Assembly: GCA_024695105.1 (NCBI GenBank)
Contig: JAILIV010000067.1
Location: 1-44,968, forward strand
From: Bacilli bacterium
GTDB taxonomy: Bacteria > Bacillota_I > Bacilli_A > RFN20 > CAG-826
Reading direction: 5' to 3'
DNA: 44,968 nucleotides
Both the position numbers and the translations under genes were made by a program. The notes under the pieces are model-generated. The model was given only the letters and a program-made list of their open reading frames with translations. It was not told where the DNA came from and searched no databases. Within the stretch, counting starts at the first letter, position 1; every line of letters begins with the position of its first letter. Of this stretch, positions 23,703 to 32,610 are shown one piece after another.

Positions 23703-25847
23703 ATGTCCGAACGACCCAAGTCCGAAGAAGAAAGATATACCGAACTCGGCCTGTTGCTGGATGAGAACGTCCGCCGGTTCATTTTCGGCTACGAGAACAA
23801 GAACGCCCGTAGGCTCTTCCCCGTGGATTACGCGGCCATCATCGACCGTACCGTGTGCCTTGTTTTCCTCTATGTCTTCGCTTGCGTCCGTTCGGTTTTG
23901 GACGACTATGACGCCACCCATTCGGTACGGCGTTCCAATTCCCCTTACGCCAAACGCGTCCTTCGTAGCGTCGACCGCCTTTACAAAGACCTCGACCTCA
24001 GTTTCGAGGTGATGCAGTTCATCTTGCTGGACGTGCAGTTTGATTTGTCCCGCGGCGAAAGCTCGGGGTTGCGCGAGTATATCCCTGGGTTCGAATCCGA
24101 TTTCAAAATCATGGATTACGCGGATTTGATTCGCCGTCGCATTAACGCCCCTTCCCGTTTGAACCAAGAGTTAAGCATCAAAGACGCCTCCGCCACCTTG
24201 CTACGCCTGATGACGAGTTTGGAACGCTTGCTCCCAGGGTTAAGCCTCGTGGAGCAACGCGGCGAGTTCTGCTTCTTGTACAAGAGCAAACTCCGCCAGC
24301 ATCTTTTCCCCTGCCGTTTGAGCATCGCGTTGATGTCGGTACGCGACGAAGAGGAATTCTATTATTTGGAAAAGGCCCTTTGGATGGGCAAACGCGCGGA
24401 CGGGGGAAGGGGAAGGACTTTCCAGCTGGCTTACATGCAACTTTCCTCCTTGGACCGTCTATTCGTGCAATATCAGCAAGACGATCCGGATGTGGCCCCC
24501 TCGGTATCCGACGCCCATACGCATTATGTCGCCCTTCCTTCCAACCAAGCGGTCATCTCAACGTTTGAGTGGGTGACCAACGAAGTGGTGGACCAAAACG
24601 AGGACGACGGTGTTCCCGACACCATTCAAAACATCTACGCGGTCAACTACAAATACCTTAAGAACCTCGCGTTGGCGATCTCTGACTTCATCGACGTGGA
24701 TGGCCATTCCCAAAACCAAGGGATCCTCGACACCATCGGCGTGGATATGTCCATGGTCCAGGATGGCAATTTCGACGGCGCCATCATCATGCTGCTTGTG
24801 CAACGCGCCCCGCGCGTGGTGCTCACCAACGTCTGCAAGGTGGACCCTACGGCCTTTGGTTTCCTTATCCGGGATTTGAACATGCGCTTCAACGGCGCGG
24901 TGGAGTTCCCTGGCGTCCAATGGGAAAACGGTTTGCCCAATACGATTGACCTCCCGTTCCATTCCACGATTTTCGGAAGGGAAGGGCGCGTTTCCACCCG
25001 GGTCGCGGAGCAACAAGCCGAATACATCATCCGCTGCATCCTGAAATCTTCGGAGAAAGATGAAGGGGTGGAGCGCATCAACGAGGAAATCCGTTCCGTC
25101 AAATCCGGGGATTTGGAGAACGCTCAGAAGACCTTGACCCGTGTGCTTTTACGCCTGACGTGCTTCTATTATGGCCTTTTGGCGTATGGTCAACAGGCGT
25201 TGGAAAACCAGACTCCTTATCAGCCTTCTGCGATGGATGACAATGCCCCAGAAGACACGATTCACGACATCTTCTATGAAGAGGCGAAGCGCCAATATGG
25301 CCGCATCCGTTCCAAATTGACGAAAAAAGCCCCGGACGACCTTCGCATCGCCATCCGCGAGTTCTCTAAACTTTGCGCCGACAGCCAAAGCGAGCGCGCG
25401 ATGGCCAGCGCCCTCTTCTTCGTGCTCGGGAAGAACCGTATCGTCGACACGGGCAAGCTGAACCTTTCGGAATCGCTGGTGGATTATTCCCCCAACCAGC
25501 AGATGGAAGACATCGCCAACATCCTGGAGTTCCTTAACAGCGGGGCCTACGAGAAAAACGAGGCGCGCGGGGACTTCAATTCCAGCATTTACCCCCTCGT
25601 GGGCAAATACGTCAGCAAATCCAACAACAGCGACAAGTGCGAAATCGTCTGTTTCTCGCTGCGCATGGACGTCGATAGCAACGGCGAGGCCGACCACGTG
25701 AAGGAAATCAGCATCCTTTCGGAAATCGAGTACTTCATCGACAAATCGTACTATTGCCTGCCCAACATCGGGCGTTGCAACTCGGAGTGGTGGATCGAAC
25801 CGTTCGTGGTGCGCGCGGGCAAATTCGACAAGATCTTCGCGGAATAA
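23703..25847 (+). CDS. Unknown 714-residue protein (TIR operon)
   Basis: I do not recognise this protein. The N-terminal two-thirds is mainly helical with clustered hydrophobics (for example VCLVFLYVFACVRSV near residues 56-70, which may be buried or membrane-associating), followed by an alpha/beta segment (AIIMLLVQRAPRVVLTNV near 360). The last 110 residues look like a beta-rich domain (KCEIVCFSLRMDVDSNGEAD, then NSEWWIEPFVVRAGKFDKIF). No catalytic signature is evident. It begins three bases after the ATPase stop with a weak GGAG upstream and ends 13 bases before the SpeD-like gene, so it is an integral operon member. Function unknown. Confidence 0.75.
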   Translation: MSERPKSEEERYTELGLLLDENVRRFIFGYENKNARRLFPVDYAAIIDRTVCLVFLYVFACVRSVLDDYDATHSVRRSNSPYAKRVLRSVDRLYKDLDLSFEVMQFILLDVQFDLSRGESSGLREYIPGFESDFKIMDYADLIRRRINAPSRLNQELSIKDASATLLRLMTSLERLLPGLSLVEQRGEFCFLYKSKLRQHLFPCRLSIALMSVRDEEEFYYLEKALWMGKRADGGRGRTFQLAYMQLSSLDRLFVQYQQDDPDVAPSVSDAHTHYVALPSNQAVISTFEWVTNEVVDQNEDDGVPDTIQNIYAVNYKYLKNLALAISDFIDVDGHSQNQGILDTIGVDMSMVQDGNFDGAIIMLLVQRAPRVVLTNVCKVDPTAFGFLIRDLNMRFNGAVEFPGVQWENGLPNTIDLPFHSTIFGREGRVSTRVAEQQAEYIIRCILKSSEKDEGVERINEEIRSVKSGDLENAQKTLTRVLLRLTCFYYGLLAYGQQALENQTPYQPSAMDDNAPEDTIHDIFYEEAKRQYGRIRSKLTKKAPDDLRIAIREFSKLCADSQSERAMASALFFVLGKNRIVDTGKLNLSESLVDYSPNQQMEDIANILEFLNSGAYEKNEARGDFNSSIYPLVGKYVSKSNNSDKCEIVCFSLRMDVDSNGEADHVKEISILSEIEYFIDKSYYCLPNIGRCNSEWWIEPFVVRAGKFDKIFAE

Positions 25848-25860
25848 GGAGGTTGCGACA

Positions 25861-26661
25861 ATGCTTCATTACATGGTGGATGCCTACGATACCATCCAAG
25901 ACCAAACCAATAGCATGCGCTCGGTGAACGAGTGCCTTGTGACCGTGGCGGAGAATCTGAAGCTTCGGCCCGTCATGCCGCCCTTCCTTCTTCCTTATTA
26001 TTATTCGGAGAACTATGAGGACGGTGGCATCAGCGCGTTCATGTTCTTCGAAGGTGGCCACATCACGATCCACACCTTCCCGCTTCGCGCCTGTTATTTC
26101 GTCGACGTCCTTTCCAACGATTTCTTCTCCGCGAAGAAGGCGGAGGAATTGATCCTTGGGGCGTTTTCCGCCAAGGAAGTGCACCCCATCACGGTGGACC
26201 GTCGTTTGGTGGACAGCCTTCCCGAGGCAAGACCAGACACCAACGCGGACTTCGGCCCCCATTACATGATTCAGGTGGATGACGTCGATTTGACCTTTGA
26301 GGGAATCTACCAATGGCTGGACCAACTTCCTCCGCGCATCAACATGGAGGCCATCACCCGTCCTTACGTCATCTATAGCACAATCCAAGACCCCGCCTAT
26401 ATTTCCGGCATCATCTTGGTGGCCCAAAGCCATATCGCGGTGCATTACGACATCAAAGCCCGCCAAGCCTACATCGACATCTTCTCTTGTAGTTTCTTGA
26501 AGGAAGAACAGATCAACCAAGTGCTGGAGGAAGCTTTCCACGGCAAGGCCAAATGCAAACTGATCGTCCGTGGCAGTAAGCACCATTACTCCATCAAAAA
26601 CGACGAGGAACGCATTCACACGTTCAAGACATGGCAGACCAATAAGGCTGGCTCACAGTAA
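25861..26661 (+). CDS. Tandem S-adenosylmethionine decarboxylase-like (SpeD-fold) protein
   Basis: The 266-residue protein contains two SpeD-like units, each beginning with HYM (about residues 3-115 and 134-240). In SpeD the pyruvoyl-forming Ser, a His five residues later and a Cys 20 residues later are catalytic. Repeat two keeps all three at exactly that spacing: Ser190, His195, Cys210 (AQSHIAVHYD, DIFSCSF). Repeat one has Gly66, His71 and Asn86 (EGGHITIHTFP), so it is inactive. The Glu normally before the cleavage site is Gln189. SpeD makes decarboxylated SAM for polyamines, but no spermidine synthase is near. AAGGAGG precedes the ATG. A dedicated role within the TIR operon is inference. 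Confidence 0.82.
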   Translation: MLHYMVDAYDTIQDQTNSMRSVNECLVTVAENLKLRPVMPPFLLPYYYSENYEDGGISAFMFFEGGHITIHTFPLRACYFVDVLSNDFFSAKKAEELILGAFSAKEVHPITVDRRLVDSLPEARPDTNADFGPHYMIQVDDVDLTFEGIYQWLDQLPPRINMEAITRPYVIYSTIQDPAYISGIILVAQSHIAVHYDIKARQAYIDIFSCSFLKEEQINQVLEEAFHGKAKCKLIVRGSKHHYSIKNDEERIHTFKTWQTNKAGSQ

Positions 26662-26674
26662 TCGAAGGATATGC

Positions 26675-26704
26675 AAAACGGTGTCCCACCAGACACCGTT
26701 TTTA
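26675..26704. terminator. Bidirectional terminator closing the TIR operon
   Basis: A perfect 11-bp stem AAAACGGTGTC/GACACCGTTTT with a six-base loop is followed by further T. It also serves the convergent plsX gene. Confidence 0.88.
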
Positions 26705-26721
26705 TTGCTAGAATCGTGAAT

Positions 26722-27741
26722 TTATTCTGGTTTTGCGTTGATTTGCAGGTTGGAAACCGCTTCGACGATCTTTTGTTGCAAGCCAAGTTGGACGAGGTTA
26801 TAGGCTTCTAGAATCGTGGCTTCGAAGGTGCTTGCTTCCGATTTGCCATGGCATTTCAGGATGAGCTTTTTCGCACCCAAAAGCGGTGCGCAGGCTTTGT
26901 TGGCGTAGTCAAACGGCTTCTTCACTTTCTTTAGCCCGGAGAGCTGGAACAGGGCGCCGAACATGGTGAAGACGTTTTTATAGATCGCCGCCTTAAAGAG
27001 GTCGGAGATGAAGTAGGCGCCTTCTTCCAAAGACTTGATGAACACGTTTCCGGCGAAGCCATCGCAGACGACTAAGTCGGCTTCCCCTTTAAGAACGTGG
27101 TCGCCTTCGATGTTGCCCACGAAGTTGACGGGAAGGGTTTTCAGGATTTGGTAGGTTTCTTTGCTAAGGTCGTTGCCTTTGCCTTCTTCTTGGCCTACCG
27201 ACAAGGTGGCGATGCGCGGGCTTTCGATGCCAAGGAGTTTTAAATAGGCTTCCGCCATCAAGGCGAACTGGACGAGGTATTCGCTCTTGCAGTCCATGTT
27301 CGCGCCCGTGTCGACCAAGCGCACCAGTTGGCCGTCGGTGCGGGTGGGGAGGGTGGCGATCAAGGCGGGGCGAGATACGCCAGGGAGCCTGCCGATGCGG
27401 AGAACCGCCCCAGTCAAGATGGCTCCGGTAGGGCCAGCGGATACCATGGCGTCGATGTCCTCGCGCTTGCGAAGGTTCTCAAAGCATAAGGCCAAACTGC
27501 TATCGGGTTTTTCCTTAATGAAAAGGGAAGGGTGGTCGGTATTTAAGACGGCGATGTCGCTGTGGACGATTTCCACGCGGGAAAGATCCATCTTCGCTTT
27601 TCCAAACGAGGATTCGATTTCTTCTTTTGGGCCCACGAGGACCAAACTGAGGTCCGGAAGCTTCCTTAAGGCGGCGATGGCCCCTTCTATTACGGCCTTC
27701 GGGGCTTTGTCCCCACCTAAAACGTCTACGAGGATTTTCAT
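26722..27741 (-). CDS. plsX: Phosphate acyltransferase PlsX
   Basis: The 339-residue protein opens MKILVDVLGGDKAPKAVIEGA, the standard PlsX start, with SAGPTGAILTGAVLRIGRLPGVSRPAL and CDGFAGNVFIKSLEEG as further family signatures. PlsX converts acyl-ACP to acyl-phosphate for the PlsY step of phosphatidic acid synthesis. The start at 27741 matches the family; the frame extends upstream to 27765 without conservation. Here plsX is alone rather than next to fab or acp genes. Confidence 0.95.
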   Translation of the reverse strand: MKILVDVLGGDKAPKAVIEGAIAALRKLPDLSLVLVGPKEEIESSFGKAKMDLSRVEIVHSDIAVLNTDHPSLFIKEKPDSSLALCFENLRKREDIDAMVSAGPTGAILTGAVLRIGRLPGVSRPALIATLPTRTDGQLVRLVDTGANMDCKSEYLVQFALMAEAYLKLLGIESPRIATLSVGQEEGKGNDLSKETYQILKTLPVNFVGNIEGDHVLKGEADLVVCDGFAGNVFIKSLEEGAYFISDLFKAAIYKNVFTMFGALFQLSGLKKVKKPFDYANKACAPLLGAKKLILKCHGKSEASTFEATILEAYNLVQLGLQQKIVEAVSNLQINAKPE

Positions 27742-27794
27742 AATGCGTCGTCTCCCATCCATCATTGCGCAAGGGCGCGCAACGTCGCTTTAAC

Positions 27795-27800
27795 TATGTT
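27795..27800 (+). promoter_or_regulatory. -10 box of the Sel1-ABC operon
   Basis: TATGTT lies six bases before the ATG at 27807 (another ATG follows at 27813), with no Shine-Dalgarno sequence. It fits the leaderless pattern seen elsewhere in the window. Confidence 0.4.
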
Positions 27801-27806
27801 AAGATT

Positions 27807-29162
27807 ATGACCATGATTTTGGAAGACGTCCTCGACAAATACGACCAGTACGATTCCCATACCCGTTCCAACGAGTTTGAGATCATCTCCTCCAAGCAGT
27901 GTGGGTGCCTTTCCTGCGGGAACGTTTTCTCCGCCCGTGTCGTGAAATCCTGGCTTAAGGAAGGGCAAGAGCTTTCCGCGTTCTGCCCGCATTGCGGCAT
28001 GGTCAAAGTGGTGGGCGACGCATCTGGACTCCCCATTGGCAAAACCGAATTCAAGGAATTGTCCCAGACCTATGCGCGGCGCAATGACGATGATGCCCGA
28101 CGTTCGGGGATGATGGAATATTGCGCCTCGTTCTTCGATGGGGCGATCGAGGACAACCTCAATAACGAACTTCTTTACGAACGTTATCTAAACGCCATCT
28201 TTGATGATTTCCATGACGCGGTCAGTTGCTTGGCTTTGGCGCGGTTATACGCCCGAGGATTGAGATTCATTCCCAAATCGTTTGAGATGGCGGAATACCA
28301 TTACAAACACGAAGCGCTGGTCACCGAATCGACCGCTTTCCATGAACTAGGCTGTCTGTATCAGGAACGCGGTGCCCGCGGGGACTATCGTTTGGCGTAT
28401 GAGTGCTTTGCCAAGGCCGCCGCCCTCGGTTCTTTGTCGGCTTCTTCGCGCCTTGCTTGCTGCTACCTCGATGGCGAATTCGTCAAAAAAGACGTCTTCT
28501 TTGGCCTGAACGCCCTTCTTTCCGTCTTTTCGGAAATGTATGGGAAAGCCTTTGGGGACACTTATTTGCTACGGGAGTTCGCTTGGGCTGCATACCGTTT
28601 GGGCATGTGTTTCTATAAAGGGGTGGGGTGCAAGGCGGATTCTTACCGTTCGGCGCGTTACTTGATGATCGCGGGGCTTGCGTTACAACGCCTGGCTGAG
28701 CGAGGCGACATCATCAACGAGGATGCCCAGAACTCCATCGATTCTTTGCTTGGCTCGATCATCTCCAAATCGCAGAACAAAGGCGGGGAAGAACTGCTCT
28801 TCGATGAAGACACGTTCTTCGATTCGTTCTACGAGAATTACGATAGCGTGAGCCAAAAGACCCTCAACAACGTCCATTACAACGACAGCGGCGATACGTT
28901 GCTTATGGAATTCAACGCCAACCAGCCGATTCTGGTCGTCGATTCGGGCAACTTCAAAGCAGGCCTATATTCCGATACGTATTGGGCGATTTACCACGCG
29001 AAGTATCGCGCCCACGAAACCCAAACTCAGTTCGAACGCATCGAGTTCATTGGCCAGGATGCCGTGGAATTCATCCACGATGACCCCGTGTATGGGGAAG
29101 TGGTCGTCCTTCACATCGATTTCGAACCACGTAATCCGCCCGGAGGCGACGCGGAGCGATGA
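27807..29162 (+). CDS. Zinc-ribbon protein with Sel1-like repeats
   Basis: The 451-residue protein begins with a zinc ribbon (CGCLSCGNVF and FCPHCGMV, two CxxC knuckles, within residues 30-75, ending in DASGLPI). Alpha-solenoid repeats of the Sel1/TPR kind follow (about 130-320: LALARLYARGLRF, AFHELGCLYQERGARGDYRLA, ASSRLACCYLDG, AAYRLGMCFYKGVGCK). The C-terminal about 90 residues are beta-rich. Sel1 repeats mediate protein contacts, so an adaptor role is likely. The stop codon overlaps the first ABC gene (ATGA), making it the first gene of a three-gene operon with the exporter. Confidence 0.75.
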   Translation: MTMILEDVLDKYDQYDSHTRSNEFEIISSKQCGCLSCGNVFSARVVKSWLKEGQELSAFCPHCGMVKVVGDASGLPIGKTEFKELSQTYARRNDDDARRSGMMEYCASFFDGAIEDNLNNELLYERYLNAIFDDFHDAVSCLALARLYARGLRFIPKSFEMAEYHYKHEALVTESTAFHELGCLYQERGARGDYRLAYECFAKAAALGSLSASSRLACCYLDGEFVKKDVFFGLNALLSVFSEMYGKAFGDTYLLREFAWAAYRLGMCFYKGVGCKADSYRSARYLMIAGLALQRLAERGDIINEDAQNSIDSLLGSIISKSQNKGGEELLFDEDTFFDSFYENYDSVSQKTLNNVHYNDSGDTLLMEFNANQPILVVDSGNFKAGLYSDTYWAIYHAKYRAHETQTQFERIEFIGQDAVEFIHDDPVYGEVVVLHIDFEPRNPPGGDAER

Positions 29163-30886
29163 AGGCGCTCACCCCATTGCGCAAATACCGGTTCCGTGTT
29201 TTTTTGGCCCCGGCCCTGAAGGCGGTGGAGTGCATTTGCGAATTGGTGATCCCATTCATCGTTCGCGCGATCATTGACGAAGGTTTGAACCCCAATGGCA
29301 CCCATGCGGGCGACGCCGGTTTTGTGCTCGTCCTATGCGCCGCGGTGTTTGGCCTATCGGTGTTTGGCTTTGCCTGCACCATGGTCACGCAATACGTGGC
29401 CTCTAGCGTCTCCACCCGTTTTTCCGAAGAACTACGGATGAACATCTATGCCCACATTGGGGAGCTTAGTCCCTACCAGCTTGAGGAATATGGGAAAAGC
29501 AAGGCGTTGAATTTGATGACCTCCTCCTCTTCTTCGCTTCAAAGCGGGGTACAGATGTTCATGCGTCTTTTGGTGCGCGCGCCGTTTTTGGTGGTAGGTT
29601 CGATCATCGCCGCGTTTATCGTGAACGTTTATGCGGGGTGGGTCGTTTTAGGCGCCTTAGCTTTATGCGCGTTGGTTATCGGAATCGTGGTGAAAGTCAC
29701 GCCAAAACGTTACACGTCCCTCATGAATGAACTCGATGCGATTTCCCGTCTTGGGGACGATTTGATCACGGGGTCCCGCGTGGTGCGGGCCTTTAACAAG
29801 CAGGAAGACGCCCAACGGGAATTTGAGGATGAGTCGGAAAACTACCGTGGACGGGCATTGCGGCTATCGCGCATCAATGCCTTCATCAACCCGTTGACGT
29901 TTGGGTTCGTCAACCTCGCCGTCATCTTGGTTTTGTACCTGGGCTCGTTCGCCTATGAAAACACGTTGATTTCCGTGGGCTCGATCGTGGCTTTGGTCTC
30001 CTTTTTGACCCAATCGCTGAACGCCTTGATCCAATTTACGCGCCTCGTGACCTCTTTTTCCAAAGCCTTGGCGGACAAAAAGCGCATCGACGGATTCCTT
30101 GCCATCGAACCGTCCATCGTGGATGGCCCGCTTCAAGAAGAACCCCTGATCGAACCTGGGGAGGACTTATTCTCGCTGAAGGACGCTTCCGTTTCATTTG
30201 GTGGCGAGAATTACGCCTTGGACCGCGTGAACCTATCGATCTCTCGCGGGAGCCGCGTTGGCATCATCGGCGGAACCGGTTCGGGTAAATCGACGCTTCT
30301 GTCTTTGCTATGCCGTTTCTTGGACCCCACGTCAGGGGTGGTGGAGTATCGTGGGCATGACATGCGTGAAAGCCGGTTGGAGAATTTCCGCGGGTCCATC
30401 GCTTTGGTAAGCCAGAAACCCCAGTTCTTCCAAGGCACCATTCGCGAAAACCTATCTATGGGGCAGGTTTATTCGGACGAGGCCATCGATGAGGCTTTGC
30501 GTGACGCGTTGGCTTATGAATTCGTGCATGGCAAAGAAGGTGGTTTGGACGCCATCGTGGAAGAGGGCGGAACCAACTATAGCGGCGGCCAAAAGCAACG
30601 CCTTTTGATTGCGCGGGCGCTTTTAAGCCAACGGGAGGTATTGATCCTTGATGACGCGACCAGCGCCTTGGATTACAAAAGCGACATGTTGGTACGGCGC
30701 AACATTTCCCGCCGTGAAGGGCTCACCACGGTTTTGGTATCCCAACGCGCGACCTCGGTGAAAGACTGCGACCGAATCTACGTTTTGGACCAGGGAAGAA
30801 TCGTTGGCGAAGGCAAGCACGAAGAACTGCTGAAGGACTGCCCGATCTACGCCGAGATCTATGAGGCACAGGTGAAAACGCGATGA
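29159..30886 (+). CDS. ABC exporter subunit with degenerate ATP site
   Basis: The 575-residue half-transporter has six transmembrane helices (to about residue 300) and a nucleotide-binding domain from about 335. Walker A GGTGSGKST and signature YSGGQ are intact. Walker B is ILDDATS with Asp in place of the catalytic Glu, and the H-loop reads VSQR with Gln instead of His. This is the pattern of the degenerate-site half of heterodimeric type IV exporters such as BmrC/TM287. It overlaps the next ABC gene by four bases (ATGA). Substrate unknown; multidrug, lipid or peptide export is possible. Confidence 0.92.
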   Translation: MKALTPLRKYRFRVFLAPALKAVECICELVIPFIVRAIIDEGLNPNGTHAGDAGFVLVLCAAVFGLSVFGFACTMVTQYVASSVSTRFSEELRMNIYAHIGELSPYQLEEYGKSKALNLMTSSSSSLQSGVQMFMRLLVRAPFLVVGSIIAAFIVNVYAGWVVLGALALCALVIGIVVKVTPKRYTSLMNELDAISRLGDDLITGSRVVRAFNKQEDAQREFEDESENYRGRALRLSRINAFINPLTFGFVNLAVILVLYLGSFAYENTLISVGSIVALVSFLTQSLNALIQFTRLVTSFSKALADKKRIDGFLAIEPSIVDGPLQEEPLIEPGEDLFSLKDASVSFGGENYALDRVNLSISRGSRVGIIGGTGSGKSTLLSLLCRFLDPTSGVVEYRGHDMRESRLENFRGSIALVSQKPQFFQGTIRENLSMGQVYSDEAIDEALRDALAYEFVHGKEGGLDAIVEEGGTNYSGGQKQRLLIARALLSQREVLILDDATSALDYKSDMLVRRNISRREGLTTVLVSQRATSVKDCDRIYVLDQGRIVGEGKHEELLKDCPIYAEIYEAQVKTR

Positions 30887-32610
30887 AGACCTTGCATCGT
30901 TTGTGGCCCTATTTGAAGAAACAGCGCGGGAGGATCGTGCTGGCGTTCCTTTGCGCGATCGTTTCCGTCTCCGCCAAGATCGCCATCCCTTTCCTTACGG
31001 GAAAAGCCATCGACCAAATTCGCGCCGGCAACTTGGACATCTCCGTCTATCTTTTCGTGATGGCGGGATGTTTGGTCATCGGATCGCTATTCCGTTATCT
31101 GTTTGACCTTGCGACGGCTTATGTCGCCCAGCGTGTCGTGAAGTCGATGCGCGATGACGTGTTCCGTTCCTTAAACGAGGTCCCCGTCTCTTATATCGAC
31201 CGTCATTCCCATGGCGATCTCTTGCTACGCTTGGTAGGGGATATCGAGACGGTCCAGACGGGTTTGATCACGGGGGCCGGGGCGCTATTCGAAGGCGCGG
31301 TGCAAATCTTGGTGACCCTTGGTTTCATGTTCGCGTTGCACTGGTTGCTTGGGCTCGTGGTGGTTTTGCTTACGCCGCTATCCGTGCTTGTTTCTCGGAC
31401 GATTTCCCGCAAAAACTCCGTGTATTTCAAAAAGCAAAGCGCAGATTTGGGACAGCTTTCCTCTTTGACGTTGCAGACGTTAAACAACGCGGAATCGGTG
31501 GTGGCGTATGGCATGCACCAGAACCGAAAGGAGCTTTTCGAAACCCAAAACCAGGCCTATCGGTCCTCTTCCTTCAAGGCGCTTTTCGCCGCGAGTTGGA
31601 TCAACCCCGCGACGCGGCTAGTGAACAACACGATTTATGGGGCCGTCATCGCCTTGGGCGCAAGCGTGCTCCTTTTCCCGGACGCGTTTTCATTCACGGG
31701 GGTGGCTTTTTCCGTCGGCGCGCTGTCCGCCTTCCTTTCCTATTCCTATCAATACATGACCCCGTTTAACGAAATCGCCGACGCGATGAGCGAAGTGTTT
31801 TACGCCTCCGCCGCGCTTCAACGTGTCTATGAGGCAATCAACGAACCGAAGGATATCAATGAGGGGAACGTTCCGCTTGGAAAAGAAGTGGAAGACCTTA
31901 AGGCCAAAGACATCGTTTTCTCTTACGATGGCAAGAAGACGATCATCCAAGACTTTACTTTAGATGTTTACAAAGGACACAAAATCGCGTTCGTCGGGCC
32001 CACGGGATGTGGCAAAACGACATTGATTAACTTGCTGATGCGTTTCTATGATCCGCAGCAGGGCGGGTTCTATTTCAACGGCGTTCAGGGCCAAGACATT
32101 CAAAAGCGGGAGCTTCGTTCCCACGTTGGCATGGTGTTGCAGGACACGTGGTTAAAGCATGCTTCCATCCGAGACAACATCGCCTATGCCCGACCCGATG
32201 CGTCCATGGACGAAATCGTCGAGGCGGCGAAAAAGGCTCATGCCGACGAATTCATCCGCCGTCTCCCACAAGGGTATGACACCATCGTTTCGGCCTCTTC
32301 TGGTTTGTCCATGGGCGAAAAGCAATTGCTGTGTGTGGCTCGGATTATGGTGCTACGGCCTGAAATCGTTATTTTGGACGAAGCGACGTCGAACATCGAC
32401 CTTCGCACCGAAATGATGTTGGCGGACGCTTTCGATGAACTTATGAAAGGCAAGACCTCTTTGGTCGTCGCCCATCGCCTTTCCACCATCCGCAACGCGG
32501 ACCATATCATCGTCTTGGACCAAGGGAAGATCGTGGAGGAAGGGAACTTCCGGCAGCTTATGGAAAAAGGCGGCTTCTTCGCCGAGCTCTATCACGCCCA
32601 ATTAGCCTAA
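30883..32610 (+). CDS. ABC exporter subunit with catalytic Walker B
   Basis: Also 575 residues with six transmembrane helices and a C-terminal nucleotide-binding domain. Walker A GPTGCGKTT, Walker B VILDEATS with the catalytic Glu, and H-loop VVAHRLST are canonical, while the signature is LSMGE rather than LSGGQ. Paired with the upstream subunit, one ATP site would combine this Walker B and His with YSGGQ (active), and the other would be degenerate. The gene abuts the convergent GNAT gene with no clear terminator between. Confidence 0.92.
   Translation: MKTLHRLWPYLKKQRGRIVLAFLCAIVSVSAKIAIPFLTGKAIDQIRAGNLDISVYLFVMAGCLVIGSLFRYLFDLATAYVAQRVVKSMRDDVFRSLNEVPVSYIDRHSHGDLLLRLVGDIETVQTGLITGAGALFEGAVQILVTLGFMFALHWLLGLVVVLLTPLSVLVSRTISRKNSVYFKKQSADLGQLSSLTLQTLNNAESVVAYGMHQNRKELFETQNQAYRSSSFKALFAASWINPATRLVNNTIYGAVIALGASVLLFPDAFSFTGVAFSVGALSAFLSYSYQYMTPFNEIADAMSEVFYASAALQRVYEAINEPKDINEGNVPLGKEVEDLKAKDIVFSYDGKKTIIQDFTLDVYKGHKIAFVGPTGCGKTTLINLLMRFYDPQQGGFYFNGVQGQDIQKRELRSHVGMVLQDTWLKHASIRDNIAYARPDASMDEIVEAAKKAHADEFIRRLPQGYDTIVSASSGLSMGEKQLLCVARIMVLRPEIVILDEATSNIDLRTEMMLADAFDELMKGKTSLVVAHRLSTIRNADHIIVLDQGKIVEEGNFRQLMEKGGFFAELYHAQLA

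Noticed and set aside
22857-24167. 436-residue minus-strand open frame
   Set aside because: Spans two clearly coding plus-strand genes of the TIR operon; no recognisable domain or promoter.
18455-26704. tRNA-Ser(GCT) as attachment site of a mobile island carrying the TIR operon
   Set aside because: No integrase is present and I could not see a repeat of the tRNA 3' end downstream; codon style resembles the neighbours. Not excluded, but unsupported.
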